A DNA stretch of 64,000 nucleotides from 66-474 sp963771735 (lineage in GTDB: Bacteria > Pseudomonadota > Gammaproteobacteria > Xanthomonadales > Rhodanobacteraceae), in the NCBI GenBank assembly GCA_963771735.1, contig CAVYUN010000001.1, forward strand, positions 248,001 through 312,000, read 5' to 3'. The notes beneath the pieces are model-generated. The model searched no databases. It was not told the DNA's origin and saw nothing but the letters and a program-made list of their open reading frames with translations. Shown piece by piece: positions 8,347 through 16,367 of the stretch. Position numbers and translations under genes: made by a program. The stretch's first letter is position 1. Each line of letters starts with the position of its first letter.

Positions 8347-9590
8347 GTTCCACGCCACGCTCCCTTCTGACCCTGAAACGGTCGGCCGCCACCGAACACG
8401 ACGGCTCGCTGGAGGAACGCCTGCACAAGGTGCTTGCCAATGCCGGCCTCGGTTCCCGGCGCATGCTGGAACAGCGGATCGCGAATGGGGAAATCCGCGT
8501 CAATGGCGCGGCGGCCGAGACGGGGCTCAGCGTGCGCGCCGGCGACCGTGTCGAGGTCGACAACAAGCAGTTCGTAGTCGCAACCGATCACCACGAACAC
8601 GCGCAAGTCCTGATGTACCACAAGCCCGAAGGCCAGCTGACCACCCGCGACGATCCGGAGGGACGCCCGACCGTTTTCGAGAACCTTCCGCATCTGAATG
8701 GTTCGCGCTGGATTTCGGTGGGCCGGCTCGACGTCAACACCACCGGCCTGCTGCTGCTCACCACCGACGGCGAACTTGCCAACGCGCTGATGCACCCCAG
8801 CCACGAGCTGGAACGCGAATACCTGTGCCGCGTGCACGGTGAGGTGCCGGACGAATTGCTGGAAAAACTGAAAGCCGGCGTGGAACTCGAAGACGGTCCC
8901 GCGCGTTTCGACGAAATCCACGTGGTCAGCCGCGGCGGCAGCCACTGCTGGTTTCGCGTGATCCTGCACGAAGGACGCAACCGCGAAGTGCGCCGTCTGT
9001 GGGATTCGCAGGGGCTGCTGGTCAGTCGCCTCAAGCGCATCCGTTACGGCAACATCGAACTGCCGCGCGGCCTGCGCCCGGGCCAGCACGAAACCCTCGC
9101 CGAAAACCAGGTCAAGGCCCTGCGCGAACTCACCGGCGCGGGCCCGGTCCAGCCCACGCTCACATTGAAGCCCGTGTTGCACCAGCGCCACACGCCGCGC
9201 GGCGTCACCGAGATCCGTCCGGCCAGCCAGGCGCCGCACGCATGGACCGGCGTGCGTCACGACGAGGCGCGCGAACTCACGGCGTTCGACCGCGTGCGGC
9301 CGGACGACTTCAACAACCGCGGCAAACGCCGACGCGGGCCGCCACGCGGCGACGTCAACGGCAACGTGTTGAAACCCGACAAGCCGAGTGGCAAGAAACG
9401 CAAGGGCCGTGGCGTCGCGCCGGGCCAGGAACTGCCCTCGGTACGCACCTGGTTTGCGGGCGACAAACGGCCCGGTGGCGGACAAAACCGCAGCGGTCCG
9501 GGCGGCGATCGCAATGGGCGTGGCGGCCCGGGGGGCAGCCGCAACGGTCGCGGGCCCAGCCGCGGCGGCCGTGGCGGTCCGCGCAAATAA
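8343..9590 (+). CDS. rluB: 23S rRNA pseudouridine synthase B with long basic tail
   Basis: Modifies U2605 of 23S rRNA (E. coli numbering, family knowledge). An S4 domain (EERLHKVLANAGLGSRRMLEQ, near 24-44) precedes the catalytic domain with GRLDVNTTGLLLLT, where D130 is the catalytic Asp. RluB/RsuA-type motifs HEGRNREVRRLW and RIRYGNIELP are present. The protein has 415 residues; about the last 110 form an Arg/Gly/Pro-rich low-complexity tail (RNGRGGPGGSRNGRG type). Such tails are common in this subfamily but vary in length. The ATG overlaps the scpB stop by four bases. The scpA-scpB-rluB order is widespread. Confidence 0.95.
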   Translation: MSSTPRSLLTLKRSAATEHDGSLEERLHKVLANAGLGSRRMLEQRIANGEIRVNGAAAETGLSVRAGDRVEVDNKQFVVATDHHEHAQVLMYHKPEGQLTTRDDPEGRPTVFENLPHLNGSRWISVGRLDVNTTGLLLLTTDGELANALMHPSHELEREYLCRVHGEVPDELLEKLKAGVELEDGPARFDEIHVVSRGGSHCWFRVILHEGRNREVRRLWDSQGLLVSRLKRIRYGNIELPRGLRPGQHETLAENQVKALRELTGAGPVQPTLTLKPVLHQRHTPRGVTEIRPASQAPHAWTGVRHDEARELTAFDRVRPDDFNNRGKRRRGPPRGDVNGNVLKPDKPSGKKRKGRGVAPGQELPSVRTWFAGDKRPGGGQNRSGPGGDRNGRGGPGGSRNGRGPSRGGRGGPRK

Positions 9591-9606
9591 TAGGGCAAGC
9601 GGAAAC

Positions 9607-9966
9607 ATGCCTTCCCTGTCCCCGGTCGTTCTTTGGCACAACCCGCGCTGCTCGAAATCGCGCGCCACGCTCGAGCTGTTGCGCGAACGCGGTACCGAAC
9701 CCGCCATCATCGATTACCAGAAGACGCCGCCGACTTCCTCGGAAATCGAGCGCGCGCTGAAACTGCTGGATATCGAACCCCGTGCATTGATGCGCAAAAG
9801 CGAAGCAGTTTACGCGGAACTCGGACTCGACGATCCCAAGCTGACGCGCAAACAACTCGTCGCCGCGATGGCCACGCATCCGATCCTGATCGAACGTCCG
9901 CTCGTGTTCACGAACGGCAAGGCCGCCATCGGACGGCCGCCCGAAGCGGTCCTCGCGATTCTTTGA
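9607..9966 (+). CDS. arsC: ArsC-family arsenate reductase (glutaredoxin type)
   Basis: 119 residues with the thioredoxin-fold ArsC signature HNPRCSKSRATLELLRERG, whose Cys is the nucleophile, and the C-terminal ERPLVFTNGKAAIGRPPE. Family members reduce arsenate with glutaredoxin, but several chromosomal paralogues (YffB/Spx-like) have other or unknown roles; with no arsenic-resistance genes nearby, arsenate reduction here is inference. The start at 9607 is the first Met that gives the canonical N-terminus; the frame upstream is antisense-like extension inside rluB. It lies 16 bases after rluB and is convergent with the amidase gene, stops ten bases apart. Confidence 0.88.
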   Translation: MPSLSPVVLWHNPRCSKSRATLELLRERGTEPAIIDYQKTPPTSSEIERALKLLDIEPRALMRKSEAVYAELGLDDPKLTRKQLVAAMATHPILIERPLVFTNGKAAIGRPPEAVLAIL

Positions 9967-9976
9967 CGCGAAGGCC

Positions 9977-10768
9977 TCACTTCAAATCGAAGACGTCGGC
10001 GTCCATCCAGGCCGGAAATTTCTCGCGGAACGCGGTGAGCGCTGCGTGATCAAGCGCGACGGTGATGGTCTGCTCCTGCGCACCCAGTTCGACCATCGGC
10101 TGGCCCAGGCAATCCAGCACGACACTGTCGCCCGAGTACGGCAACTGGTTGCCGTCCACGCCGACCCGGTTGAGGCCGGCGCAATAGCTCAGGTTCTCGA
10201 TCGCGCGTGCGCGCAGCAGCATGCGCCACGCATGAGAACGCGCGGCAGGCCAGTTGGCGACGAACAACACGAGGTCGTAATCGAAACCACGTTGCGGTTC
10301 GTGGCGATTGCGCGAAAACACCGGGAATCGCAGGTCATAGCAGACCAGCGGGCAGATCCTCCAGCCTTTCCAGTCGACCACCATCCGCTCGCGCCCGGCC
10401 GCGTAGCGCTTGTGCTCGTCGGCATACCGGAACAAATGGCGCTTGTCGTAATGCCGCACTTCGCCGTCGGGCGTCACGAACAGCAGGCGATTGAACACCC
10501 CATCGCCAACCCGCAACTGCACGCTGCCGGTGAGCGCGGCATCGAGTTCGCGCGCACGCTCGCGCAACCAGGCGACCGTCGGACCGTCCATCGTCTCGGC
10601 ATTGTGGATCGCCTCGTTGGAGAACCCGCTGGTGAACGTTTCGGGCAACAGGACCAGATCGGTTTTCCCGGCCAGCGGCGCGATCAGCGAACCGTAATAC
10701 TCGCGATTGCCGGCTGGGTCGTGCCAGCGCGTCGCGCCCTGGACCAGCGTGAGCCTCAGATCCTGCAT
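9977..10768 (-). CDS. Omega-amidase of the nitrilase superfamily (YafV-like)
   Basis: Hydrolyses the side-chain amide of 2-oxo acids such as alpha-ketoglutaramate (family knowledge). The 263 residues carry the nitrilase Glu-Lys-Cys triad: E43 in LLPETFTSGF, K109 in YDKRHLF, and C143 in LVCYDLRFPVF. The ATG at 10768 gives the standard N-terminus (MQDLRLTLVQG). It overlaps the end of the upstream aminotransferase gene by 13 bases, so the two are translationally coupled. Glutamine transaminases make ketoglutaramate, and omega-amidase pulls that reaction forward, so the gene pair encodes consecutive steps. Substrate specificity is inferred. Confidence 0.9.
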   Translation of the reverse strand: MQDLRLTLVQGATRWHDPAGNREYYGSLIAPLAGKTDLVLLPETFTSGFSNEAIHNAETMDGPTVAWLRERARELDAALTGSVQLRVGDGVFNRLLFVTPDGEVRHYDKRHLFRYADEHKRYAAGRERMVVDWKGWRICPLVCYDLRFPVFSRNRHEPQRGFDYDLVLFVANWPAARSHAWRMLLRARAIENLSYCAGLNRVGVDGNQLPYSGDSVVLDCLGQPMVELGAQEQTITVALDHAALTAFREKFPAWMDADVFDLK

Positions 10769-11901
10769 AGTCTTTCGGCGGCCGCCTGCATGGTTTCGTC
10801 GCTCTTGGCGAAGCAGAAACGCACCAGCTTGGCGTCCGGCGCGGTCTCGTAGAACGCCGACACCGGGATCGCGGCGACCCCTGCCTCGCGCACCATCCAC
10901 TCGCAGAAATTCAGGTCATCGGTGTCGCGGATCGCCGAATAATCTGCCAACTGGAAATAGCCGCCGTGCACTTCCGCAAGCTTGAAGCGGGAGCCTGCAA
11001 TCAATTCGCGGAAACGGTCGCGCTTGGCCTGGTAGAAACCGGCCAGGTCCCTGGCATGCTGCGGATCGTTCTCCATCACCTCGGCGAACGCGCACTGCGC
11101 CGGATGGAAGGTGCAGAACGTGAGGTACTGGTGCACCTTGCGGAATTCGGCCGTGAGCGGTTTCGGCGCGACGCAATAGCCGACCTTCCAACCGGTGCAG
11201 TGCCAGGTCTTGCCGAACGAGGAAATCACGAAACTGCGCTCGGCGAGTTCGGGCCGGCGCGACACACTGAGATGCGTGCGGCCGTCATAGATGATGTGTT
11301 CGTACACTTCGTCGGAAATCACCAGCAGGCCATGCTGCAGGGCGATTTCGGCCAGGGCATCGAGATCGGATTCCGCGAACACCGCCCCGGACGGGTTGTG
11401 CGGACTATTGACCATGATCATGCGCGTCTTCGGCGTGATCTCGTCGCGTACACGCTGCCAATCCACCGCGAAATCCGGCAAGCGCAGCGGCACGTGCACG
11501 GTCTTGCCGCCCGCCAGCGCGATCGCGGGCTCATAACAGTCGTAGCAGGGATCGAGCACGATCACCTCGTCGCCCGCGCGCACCGCGCAGGCGATCGCCG
11601 CGAAGATCGCTTCGGTCGCACCCGACGTCACCGTCACCTCGGTGTCGGCGCTGATGCGGCGTCCGTACAGACGGTCCACCTGCAACGCGATCTGCTCGCG
11701 CAACTTGGGAATGCCGCTCATCGGCGCGTACTGATTGCGGCCTTCGTTCATCGCCCGAGTCAACGCATCGCGCAGATTGGCAGGCGTCTCGAAATCGGGA
11801 AACCCCTGCCCCAGGTTCACTGCCTTGTGTTCCAGCGCCAGCTGGCTCATCACCGTGAAGATGGTGGTGCCGACCTTGGGTAGTTTTGTTTCGATCTGCA
11901 T
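10756..11901 (-). CDS. PLP-dependent aminotransferase (methionine/glutamine aminotransferase type, YbdL-like)
   Basis: 381-residue fold-type I aminotransferase. GQGFPDFETP lies at 31-40 and NSPHNPSG at 165-172; the PLP Schiff-base lysine is K231 in SSFGKTWHCTGWKVGY, and the C-terminal RFCFAK holds the carboxylate-binding Arg. The FGKTWHCTGWK pattern is typical of the YbdL/KAT group, which accepts Met, Phe, His or Gln with 2-oxo acids. It overlaps the downstream omega-amidase gene. Together they suggest methionine salvage with glutamine as amino donor, as described for ybdL/yafV-type pairs. The ATG at 11901 is the only plausible start. Confidence 0.92.
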   Translation of the reverse strand: MQIETKLPKVGTTIFTVMSQLALEHKAVNLGQGFPDFETPANLRDALTRAMNEGRNQYAPMSGIPKLREQIALQVDRLYGRRISADTEVTVTSGATEAIFAAIACAVRAGDEVIVLDPCYDCYEPAIALAGGKTVHVPLRLPDFAVDWQRVRDEITPKTRMIMVNSPHNPSGAVFAESDLDALAEIALQHGLLVISDEVYEHIIYDGRTHLSVSRRPELAERSFVISSFGKTWHCTGWKVGYCVAPKPLTAEFRKVHQYLTFCTFHPAQCAFAEVMENDPQHARDLAGFYQAKRDRFRELIAGSRFKLAEVHGGYFQLADYSAIRDTDDLNFCEWMVREAGVAAIPVSAFYETAPDAKLVRFCFAKSDETMQAAAERLCRI

Positions 11902-11959
11902 GCGCGCGATTCCGTCTGGACGGCCGAAAACCCCGCGATGTTAGCACGCGTCTGGCGGT

Positions 11960-12928
11960 TCAAATCGCGCGCTGCTTGCATTCCTCGTGTTTGCGCCGCG
12001 TCGCGTCCGGCAGGCGTTCAGCCAGGAAATCCACCAGCGCGCGTACCGCCGGCAGCAGCCCGCGCCGGGTCGGATAAACGAAATGCATGATGCCCTCGGG
12101 CACGCTCCATTCGGGCAGCAGCACTTCCAGTTCGCCGCGCGTGACCGCCGGCGCGCACACGAATTCCGGCAGCAACGCCACGCCGACGCCGCGGCGTGCG
12201 GCCTCGAGCATCACGGCAAAATCACCGCAGACCAGGCGTGGCCGAATTTCGATCCTGGCGCGCTTGTCCGCCGGGCCCGTCAAGTTCCAGATCTGTGCAC
12301 CTTCGTGTTCCCGCAGCGACAAGGCGGGCAGCGCTGCGAGGTCCTCGGGACGTTCCGGACGTCCGTGTGCATCCAGCAACGCCGGGCTTGCGACGGGCAA
12401 TACGGTCGACTGTCCGAAGGTGCGCGCGACCATCAACGCGTCGGTATCGAGGTTGTCGCGTACGCGAATCGCGACGTCGAAACCTTCATTGATCAGATCC
12501 ACCCGGCGGTCGCTCGACAGCAGCCGCACCTGCACTTTCGGATACTCCGCCATGAATTCGGGCAACAGGAACGCCAGCACGGTTTGCGAAAGTGCGACCG
12601 GGCAACTCACCTTCACCACGCCGCGCGGTTCGGCGCGCAGTTCGTCGACCGCTTCCTGAGCGGCACGGGCCTCTTCCAGCATCGCCCGGCAATGCTCGTA
12701 AAAACGTTCGCCGGGTTCGGTCACAACGAACTTGCGCGTGGTCCGCTGCAGCAGCCGCACGCCCAGGCCTTGCTCCAGTTGCGAAACGCGCTTGCTCAAA
12801 CGCGACTTCGGCACGTTGAGCGCCCGGCTTGCGGCCGAGAAACCGCCGTGCTCGACCACCGCGGCGAAGAAGTAGAAATCGTTGAGGTCGGGCAGGCCTC
12901 CGAACACGTCAGGCACGCTGTTCTCCAC
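11960..12928 (-). CDS. LysR-family transcriptional regulator
   Basis: 322 residues. The N-terminal winged helix-turn-helix is at about residues 16-75 (FAAVVEHGGFSAASRALNV, then LSKRVSQLEQGLGVRLLQRTTR). The periplasmic-binding-protein-like effector domain follows from about residue 100, with the typical VRDNLDTDALMVAR and GVGVALLPEFV segments. The start is a GTG at 12928; no in-frame ATG fits. It is divergent from azoR with 99 bases between starts, the usual arrangement for a LysR regulator and its target, so it probably controls azoR and its own gene. The effector is unknown. Confidence 0.92.
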   Translation of the reverse strand: MENSVPDVFGGLPDLNDFYFFAAVVEHGGFSAASRALNVPKSRLSKRVSQLEQGLGVRLLQRTTRKFVVTEPGERFYEHCRAMLEEARAAQEAVDELRAEPRGVVKVSCPVALSQTVLAFLLPEFMAEYPKVQVRLLSSDRRVDLINEGFDVAIRVRDNLDTDALMVARTFGQSTVLPVASPALLDAHGRPERPEDLAALPALSLREHEGAQIWNLTGPADKRARIEIRPRLVCGDFAVMLEAARRGVGVALLPEFVCAPAVTRGELEVLLPEWSVPEGIMHFVYPTRRGLLPAVRALVDFLAERLPDATRRKHEECKQRAI

Positions 12929-12956
12929 GATGAACGATCCGTTCCGGAGACGCCAT

Positions 12957-12966
12957 CTTATCTAAG
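12957..12966. promoter_or_regulatory. AT-rich palindrome between lysR and azoR
   Basis: CTTATCTAAG is a perfect ten-base palindrome in the middle of the GC-rich divergent intergenic region, where a LysR-type site (T-N11-A with dyad symmetry) and overlapping -10 elements would be expected. The assignment as operator is inference. Confidence 0.3.
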
Positions 12967-13027
12967 CCGACGCCCGTATCCATCTTCTCCGGCAGCCGTG
13001 TATGCGGCGCAACCTGAAGGATCTGCC

Positions 13028-13609
13028 ATGAAACTGCTGCATATCGATTCCAGCGTATTGGGCGATCAATCGGCCTCGCGCGCGCTGGGCGCCGCCATCG
13101 TCGCGCACTCGCACGCCGAGCATCCGGATCTCGAAATCGCCTATCGCGACCTTGCCGCGCAATCCCTGCCGCATTTCACGCCGGTACTTGCCGAAGGGCA
13201 TCCCTGCATCGCCCGCAACGCCGAGATCCTCGACGAGTTTCTTGCCGCCAACATCGTGGTGGTCGGTGCGCCGATGTACAACTTCACCATTCCCTCGCAA
13301 CTCAAGGCCTGGATCGACCGCATCCTGATCGCGGGCAAGACGTTCCGTTACGGCGAGAAAGGCCCGGAAGGCCTGGCGGGCGGCAAGCGTGTGATCATCG
13401 CGTCGTCGCGCGGCGGTATCTATAGCGAAGGTCCGGCTGCATCCGTCGATTTCCAGGAAACCTACCTGAGACACGTGTTCGGCTTCATCGGCATCCACGA
13501 TATCGAATTCGTGCGTGCGGAAGGCCTGAATCTGGGCACGGAACAACGCGAAGCCGCGATCGCACAGGCGCACGCCCACATCGAGAGCGAACTGCGCGTG
13601 GCGGCCTGA
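13028..13609 (+). CDS. azoR: FMN-dependent NADH-azoreductase
   Basis: 193-residue flavodoxin-like quinone/azo reductase that uses FMN and NAD(P)H, cytoplasmic. Signatures: HIDSSVLGDQSASRALG at the N-terminus (FMN phosphate loop), APMYNFTIPSQLKAWIDRI near 82-100 (FMN ring contact), and ASSRGGIYS near 127-135. The start is the ATG at 13028, the first codon giving the family N-terminus (MKLLHIDSS); the frame upstream is antisense to lysR. Family members mainly reduce quinones and other electrophiles, consistent with control by the divergent LysR regulator. The stop is 70 bases from the convergent ydeP stop. Confidence 0.95.
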   Translation: MKLLHIDSSVLGDQSASRALGAAIVAHSHAEHPDLEIAYRDLAAQSLPHFTPVLAEGHPCIARNAEILDEFLAANIVVVGAPMYNFTIPSQLKAWIDRILIAGKTFRYGEKGPEGLAGGKRVIIASSRGGIYSEGPAASVDFQETYLRHVFGFIGIHDIEFVRAEGLNLGTEQREAAIAQAHAHIESELRVAA

Positions 13610-13679
13610 CGACGTCGGAAAGTTCAACGACGCAATCAGCCGGTCGTCCCTGGATAGCCGTCGCGAATGAAGCGGCGGG

Positions 13680-15968
13680 TTATTCAGCGACGACCCGCAC
13701 CGGCACCGACTTGGCCGCCGGCAGCTTGCTGAACAGGGTATGGTGCGAAAGTGGGATCAGCGGATTGCATTCCGGGTAGTAACCACCCAGGCAACCCCGC
13801 GGGATGTCGAACGCGACCACGCTCAGGCCGGCGACTTCACGTCCGATGCCGTCACCGGCGTCGGATACCAGCTTCACCTTCTGGCCTTGGCGCAGGCCCG
13901 CCTGCGCGATGTCGTCCTGATTCATCAGTACCACGTCGCGGGTGCCGTGGATGCCACGAAAGCGATCGTCGTAGCCGTACACCGTGGTGTTGAACTGGTC
14001 GTTGGAACGCAACGTCATCAGGCGGAAGCGGCCCGGTGCATCGTCGAAACCGGTCGCGACCAGCGCAGGCGGCGGGATGAACTCGGCCTTGCCGCTTTTC
14101 GTCTTCCAGACCCGTTCGCGCACGCTGTTGGGCCGATGGAAGCCGCCCGGTTGCCACATCCGCTTGTTGAAGTCGCGGAACTGCTCGGGATAGGTCTGTT
14201 CGATCGCGTCGCGGATCGTCGCATAGTCGTTCGTCCACATATCCCAAGGTACTTTCGGATTCGGCGCCAGCGTGGCCTTGGCCAGTTCCGCGACGATGCG
14301 CGTTTCCGACAGCAGGTCGGGACTTGCCGGTTCGGCCTTGCCGACCGATGCGTGGATGCAACTGGTGGAGTCCTCGGTGGACAGCACCTGCGGCTTGCCG
14401 TTTTCCATCACGCGCTCGATGCGACCGAGGCACGGCAGCAGGTAGGCGATCTCGCCGTTGACCAGATGCGTGCGGTTGAGCTTGGTCGCGATTTGCACCG
14501 TGAGGCGCAGCTTGCTCCACGCCGCATGCACACGCGGCTGATCGGGAATCGCGCGCAGGAAGTTGCCGCCCAGTCCGATGAAGCCGTGCACCGTGCCGTC
14601 CAGCACACCCTTGCAGGTGTCGACCGTGTGCATGCCGCGCTCGCGCGGCGGATCGAACCCGTATTGCTCGGCCAGCCGATCCAGCGGCACCAGCGTGGGA
14701 TCGTCCGCGATCCCGACCGTGCGCTGGCCCTGCACGTTGGAATGCCCGCGCACCGGGCAAATGCCGGCACCCGGCTTGCCGAGGTTGCCGCGCAGCAGCA
14801 GCAGGCTGGCCACCATGTAGATGTTGTATTCGCCCAACACATGCTGCGTCAGGCCCATGCCGTAGATGCCGATCACGGCCTTGGCCTTGGCGTAAACCGC
14901 GGCGGCGCCTTCCAGCGCCGCGCGCGTCAGCCCCGAAGCGGCCTCGATCGCATCCCACGATTGCACACGCACGAACGCCGCGAATTCATCGAAACCATGG
15001 CAATGTTGCGTGATAAACGATTGATCTATAACACGCGAATCGCCTTGTTCAAGCGCCTTATCATCCAGCGCGAACAGGGCCTTGCACAGGCCGGTGATCG
15101 CCGCGATGTCACCACCCGTCTTGACCTGGTGGTATTGCGTCGCCAGCGGCGTCTCGCTGCCGGTCAGCATCTCCACCGGGCTTTGCGGATTGGTGAAGCG
15201 CTCCAGCCCGCGCTCGCGCACCGGGTTGAACACGATGATCGGTACGCCGCGTTTGGCCGCGCGCTGCAGGTCATGCAGCATGCGCGGGCTGTTGACGCCG
15301 GCGTTCTGGCCGAAGAACAGGATGCAGTCGGTCTTGGCGAAATCATCCAGCACCACGGTACCGACCGGACTGCCGAGGCACTGGCGCAACGCCACGCCGG
15401 TGGCTTCGTGGCACATGTTGGATGAGTCCGGCAGGTTGTTGTGGCCGTACAACCGCGCGAACAGCGCGTACAGGTAACTGGTTTCCAGCGACGCGCGCCC
15501 CGAGGCGTAGAACACCACCGACTTGGGATCGAGTTGTTTCAATTCCGCGCCGATCGCCGCGAATGCCTCGTGCCATGCGCACGGCACGTATTGGTCCGTC
15601 GCGCGGTCGTAGCGCATCGGTTGCGTCAGCCTGCCCTGCTGCTCCAGATCGTGGTCGGACCAGCCCGCCAGTTCGGTGCAGGTGTGCTGCGCGAAGAACT
15701 CCGGCGTCACCCGCAGCGAAGTCAATTCCCACGCGCTGGCCTTGGCGCCGTTCTCGCAGAACTCGAACGCCTGCGGCTTTTCCGGCTGCGGCCAGGCGCA
15801 GGACACGCAGGTGAAACCGCGCGGCTTGTTCTGTCGCCACAGCTCGCGCACCGTGGATGGAATCGGCACCTGTTCGCGCTTGAGTATCCGCGCCACCGAC
15901 TTGACCGAACCCCAGCCACCGGCCGGGCCCTCGTAGGGTTCGATCTTGGGCTTGCGCTCGTCGGACAT
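13680..15968 (-). CDS. ydeP: FdhF/YdeP-family molybdopterin oxidoreductase
   Basis: 762 residues from the ATG at 15968, which has GGAG six bases upstream; a GTG one codon earlier is less likely. It belongs to the bis-MGD oxidoreductases related to the formate dehydrogenase alpha subunit. Iron-sulfur ligand candidates are C54, C57 and C71 in CVSCAW and FCENGAKA. The molybdopterin core includes FYASGRASLETSYLYALF, DSSNMCHEATG and the C-terminal RSNDQFNTTVYGYDDRFRG. No selenocysteine TGA occurs. E. coli YdeP is linked to acid resistance, but its substrate is unknown. No accessory subunit or maturation gene is adjacent. Confidence 0.92.
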   Translation of the reverse strand: MSDERKPKIEPYEGPAGGWGSVKSVARILKREQVPIPSTVRELWRQNKPRGFTCVSCAWPQPEKPQAFEFCENGAKASAWELTSLRVTPEFFAQHTCTELAGWSDHDLEQQGRLTQPMRYDRATDQYVPCAWHEAFAAIGAELKQLDPKSVVFYASGRASLETSYLYALFARLYGHNNLPDSSNMCHEATGVALRQCLGSPVGTVVLDDFAKTDCILFFGQNAGVNSPRMLHDLQRAAKRGVPIIVFNPVRERGLERFTNPQSPVEMLTGSETPLATQYHQVKTGGDIAAITGLCKALFALDDKALEQGDSRVIDQSFITQHCHGFDEFAAFVRVQSWDAIEAASGLTRAALEGAAAVYAKAKAVIGIYGMGLTQHVLGEYNIYMVASLLLLRGNLGKPGAGICPVRGHSNVQGQRTVGIADDPTLVPLDRLAEQYGFDPPRERGMHTVDTCKGVLDGTVHGFIGLGGNFLRAIPDQPRVHAAWSKLRLTVQIATKLNRTHLVNGEIAYLLPCLGRIERVMENGKPQVLSTEDSTSCIHASVGKAEPASPDLLSETRIVAELAKATLAPNPKVPWDMWTNDYATIRDAIEQTYPEQFRDFNKRMWQPGGFHRPNSVRERVWKTKSGKAEFIPPPALVATGFDDAPGRFRLMTLRSNDQFNTTVYGYDDRFRGIHGTRDVVLMNQDDIAQAGLRQGQKVKLVSDAGDGIGREVAGLSVVAFDIPRGCLGGYYPECNPLIPLSHHTLFSKLPAAKSVPVRVVAE

Positions 15969-16020
15969 CACGCGCTCCGTGTGCGAGGGATATCGCCGAC
16001 AGTGTAGACCGATCAGGAAG

Positions 16021-16039
16021 TGGCGGAGAGGGTGGGATT
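16021..16039 (-). repeat. Outer copy of the tRNA-Ser 3' end
   Basis: Nineteen bases identical to 20047-20065, that is, the T-arm to CCA end of tRNA-Ser (AATCCCACCCTCTCCGCCA on the minus strand). It is joined directly to a hairpin repeat at 16040-16120, after which TCGAACC resumes like the other half of the T-loop. It looks like a relic of an older insertion at the same tRNA. Confidence 0.8.
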
Positions 16040-16047
16040 GCTCGCAT

Positions 16048-16120
16048 CATCCCTGATGCTCACCCTTCGCTACGCTCAGGGCCAGCCTGCGGCTGTCCGG
16101 ATTCGTTCCCGACGAATCCG
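16048..16120 (+). repeat. Structured repeat, copy A
   Basis: Begins CATCCCTG, runs through GGGCCAGCCTGCGGCTGTC and ends in a nine-base-pair hairpin whose arms are CGGATTCGT (16098-16106) and ACGAATCCG (16112-16120) around the loop TCCCG. Copies B (20241-20313) and C (20411-20472) share the layout but have different, self-complementary stems. It is embedded in a tRNA-Ser T-loop fragment. Confidence 0.7.
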
Positions 16121-16156
16121 TCGAACCAAAGTGGGTTCGTCCACACCACCCATTCC

Positions 16157-16199
16157 CCAGAAACACAAAACGCCCACAAGGGGCGTTTGCGTTTCTGGC
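16157..16199 (-). terminator. Hairpin terminator, probably the native tail of tRNA-Ser
   Basis: On the minus strand AAACGCCCC pairs with the following GGGCGTTT, and an outer stem CCAGAAAC/GTTTCTGG closes the structure. It directly follows a copy of the tRNA 3' end (16196-16209). This is what would have followed tRNA-Ser before the island inserted; the intact tRNA now lies 3.9 kb away. Confidence 0.6.
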
Positions 16200-16209
16200 G
16201 GAGAGGGTG
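16196..16209. repeat. Attachment-site core at the integrase end of the island
   Basis: TGGCGGAGAGGGTG is identical to 20047-20060, the 3' end of tRNA-Ser including CCA. It lies 159 bases upstream of the integrase start, with the displaced tRNA terminator on its outer side. This pair of repeats most economically bounds the island (16210-20060). Confidence 0.75.
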
Positions 16210-16312
16210 TCGTGAAAGGGGTTGTTTCACGCCATGCCGTAGCGTCCCACAAAGATCGCTGAAAGCTTTGCCCCATGCGGGTTTCAGCGTGTCCTTCGTT
16301 CCGTGGCGTCTT

Positions 16313-16341
16313 TTGACATTTCTGGACAGCCTGCTTACGCT
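16313..16341 (+). promoter_or_regulatory. Candidate integrase promoter
   Basis: A perfect -35 TTGACA (16313-16318) is followed after 17 bases by TACGCT (16336-16341). The predicted transcript start falls in the arm-type repeat at 16340-16359, so integrase binding there would repress its own gene. The -10 match is only partial. Confidence 0.45.
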
Positions 16342-16359
16342 GTAGGGAACCAAGTAGGG
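16340..16359 (+). repeat. Candidate integrase arm-type site, left
   Basis: CTGTAGGGAACCAAGTAGGG differs from 19971-19990 only at the two central bases (AA against TT). Each copy holds two GTAGGG units. Position just inside both island ends, one directly before the integrase start, fits arm-binding sites of P4-type integrases. Confidence 0.6.
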
Positions 16360-16367
16360 TATATCGC

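Noticed and set aside
13680..15968. Possible selenocysteine enzyme (formate dehydrogenase-like)
   Set aside because: No in-frame TGA occurs, and the sequence matches the YdeP branch rather than FdhF.
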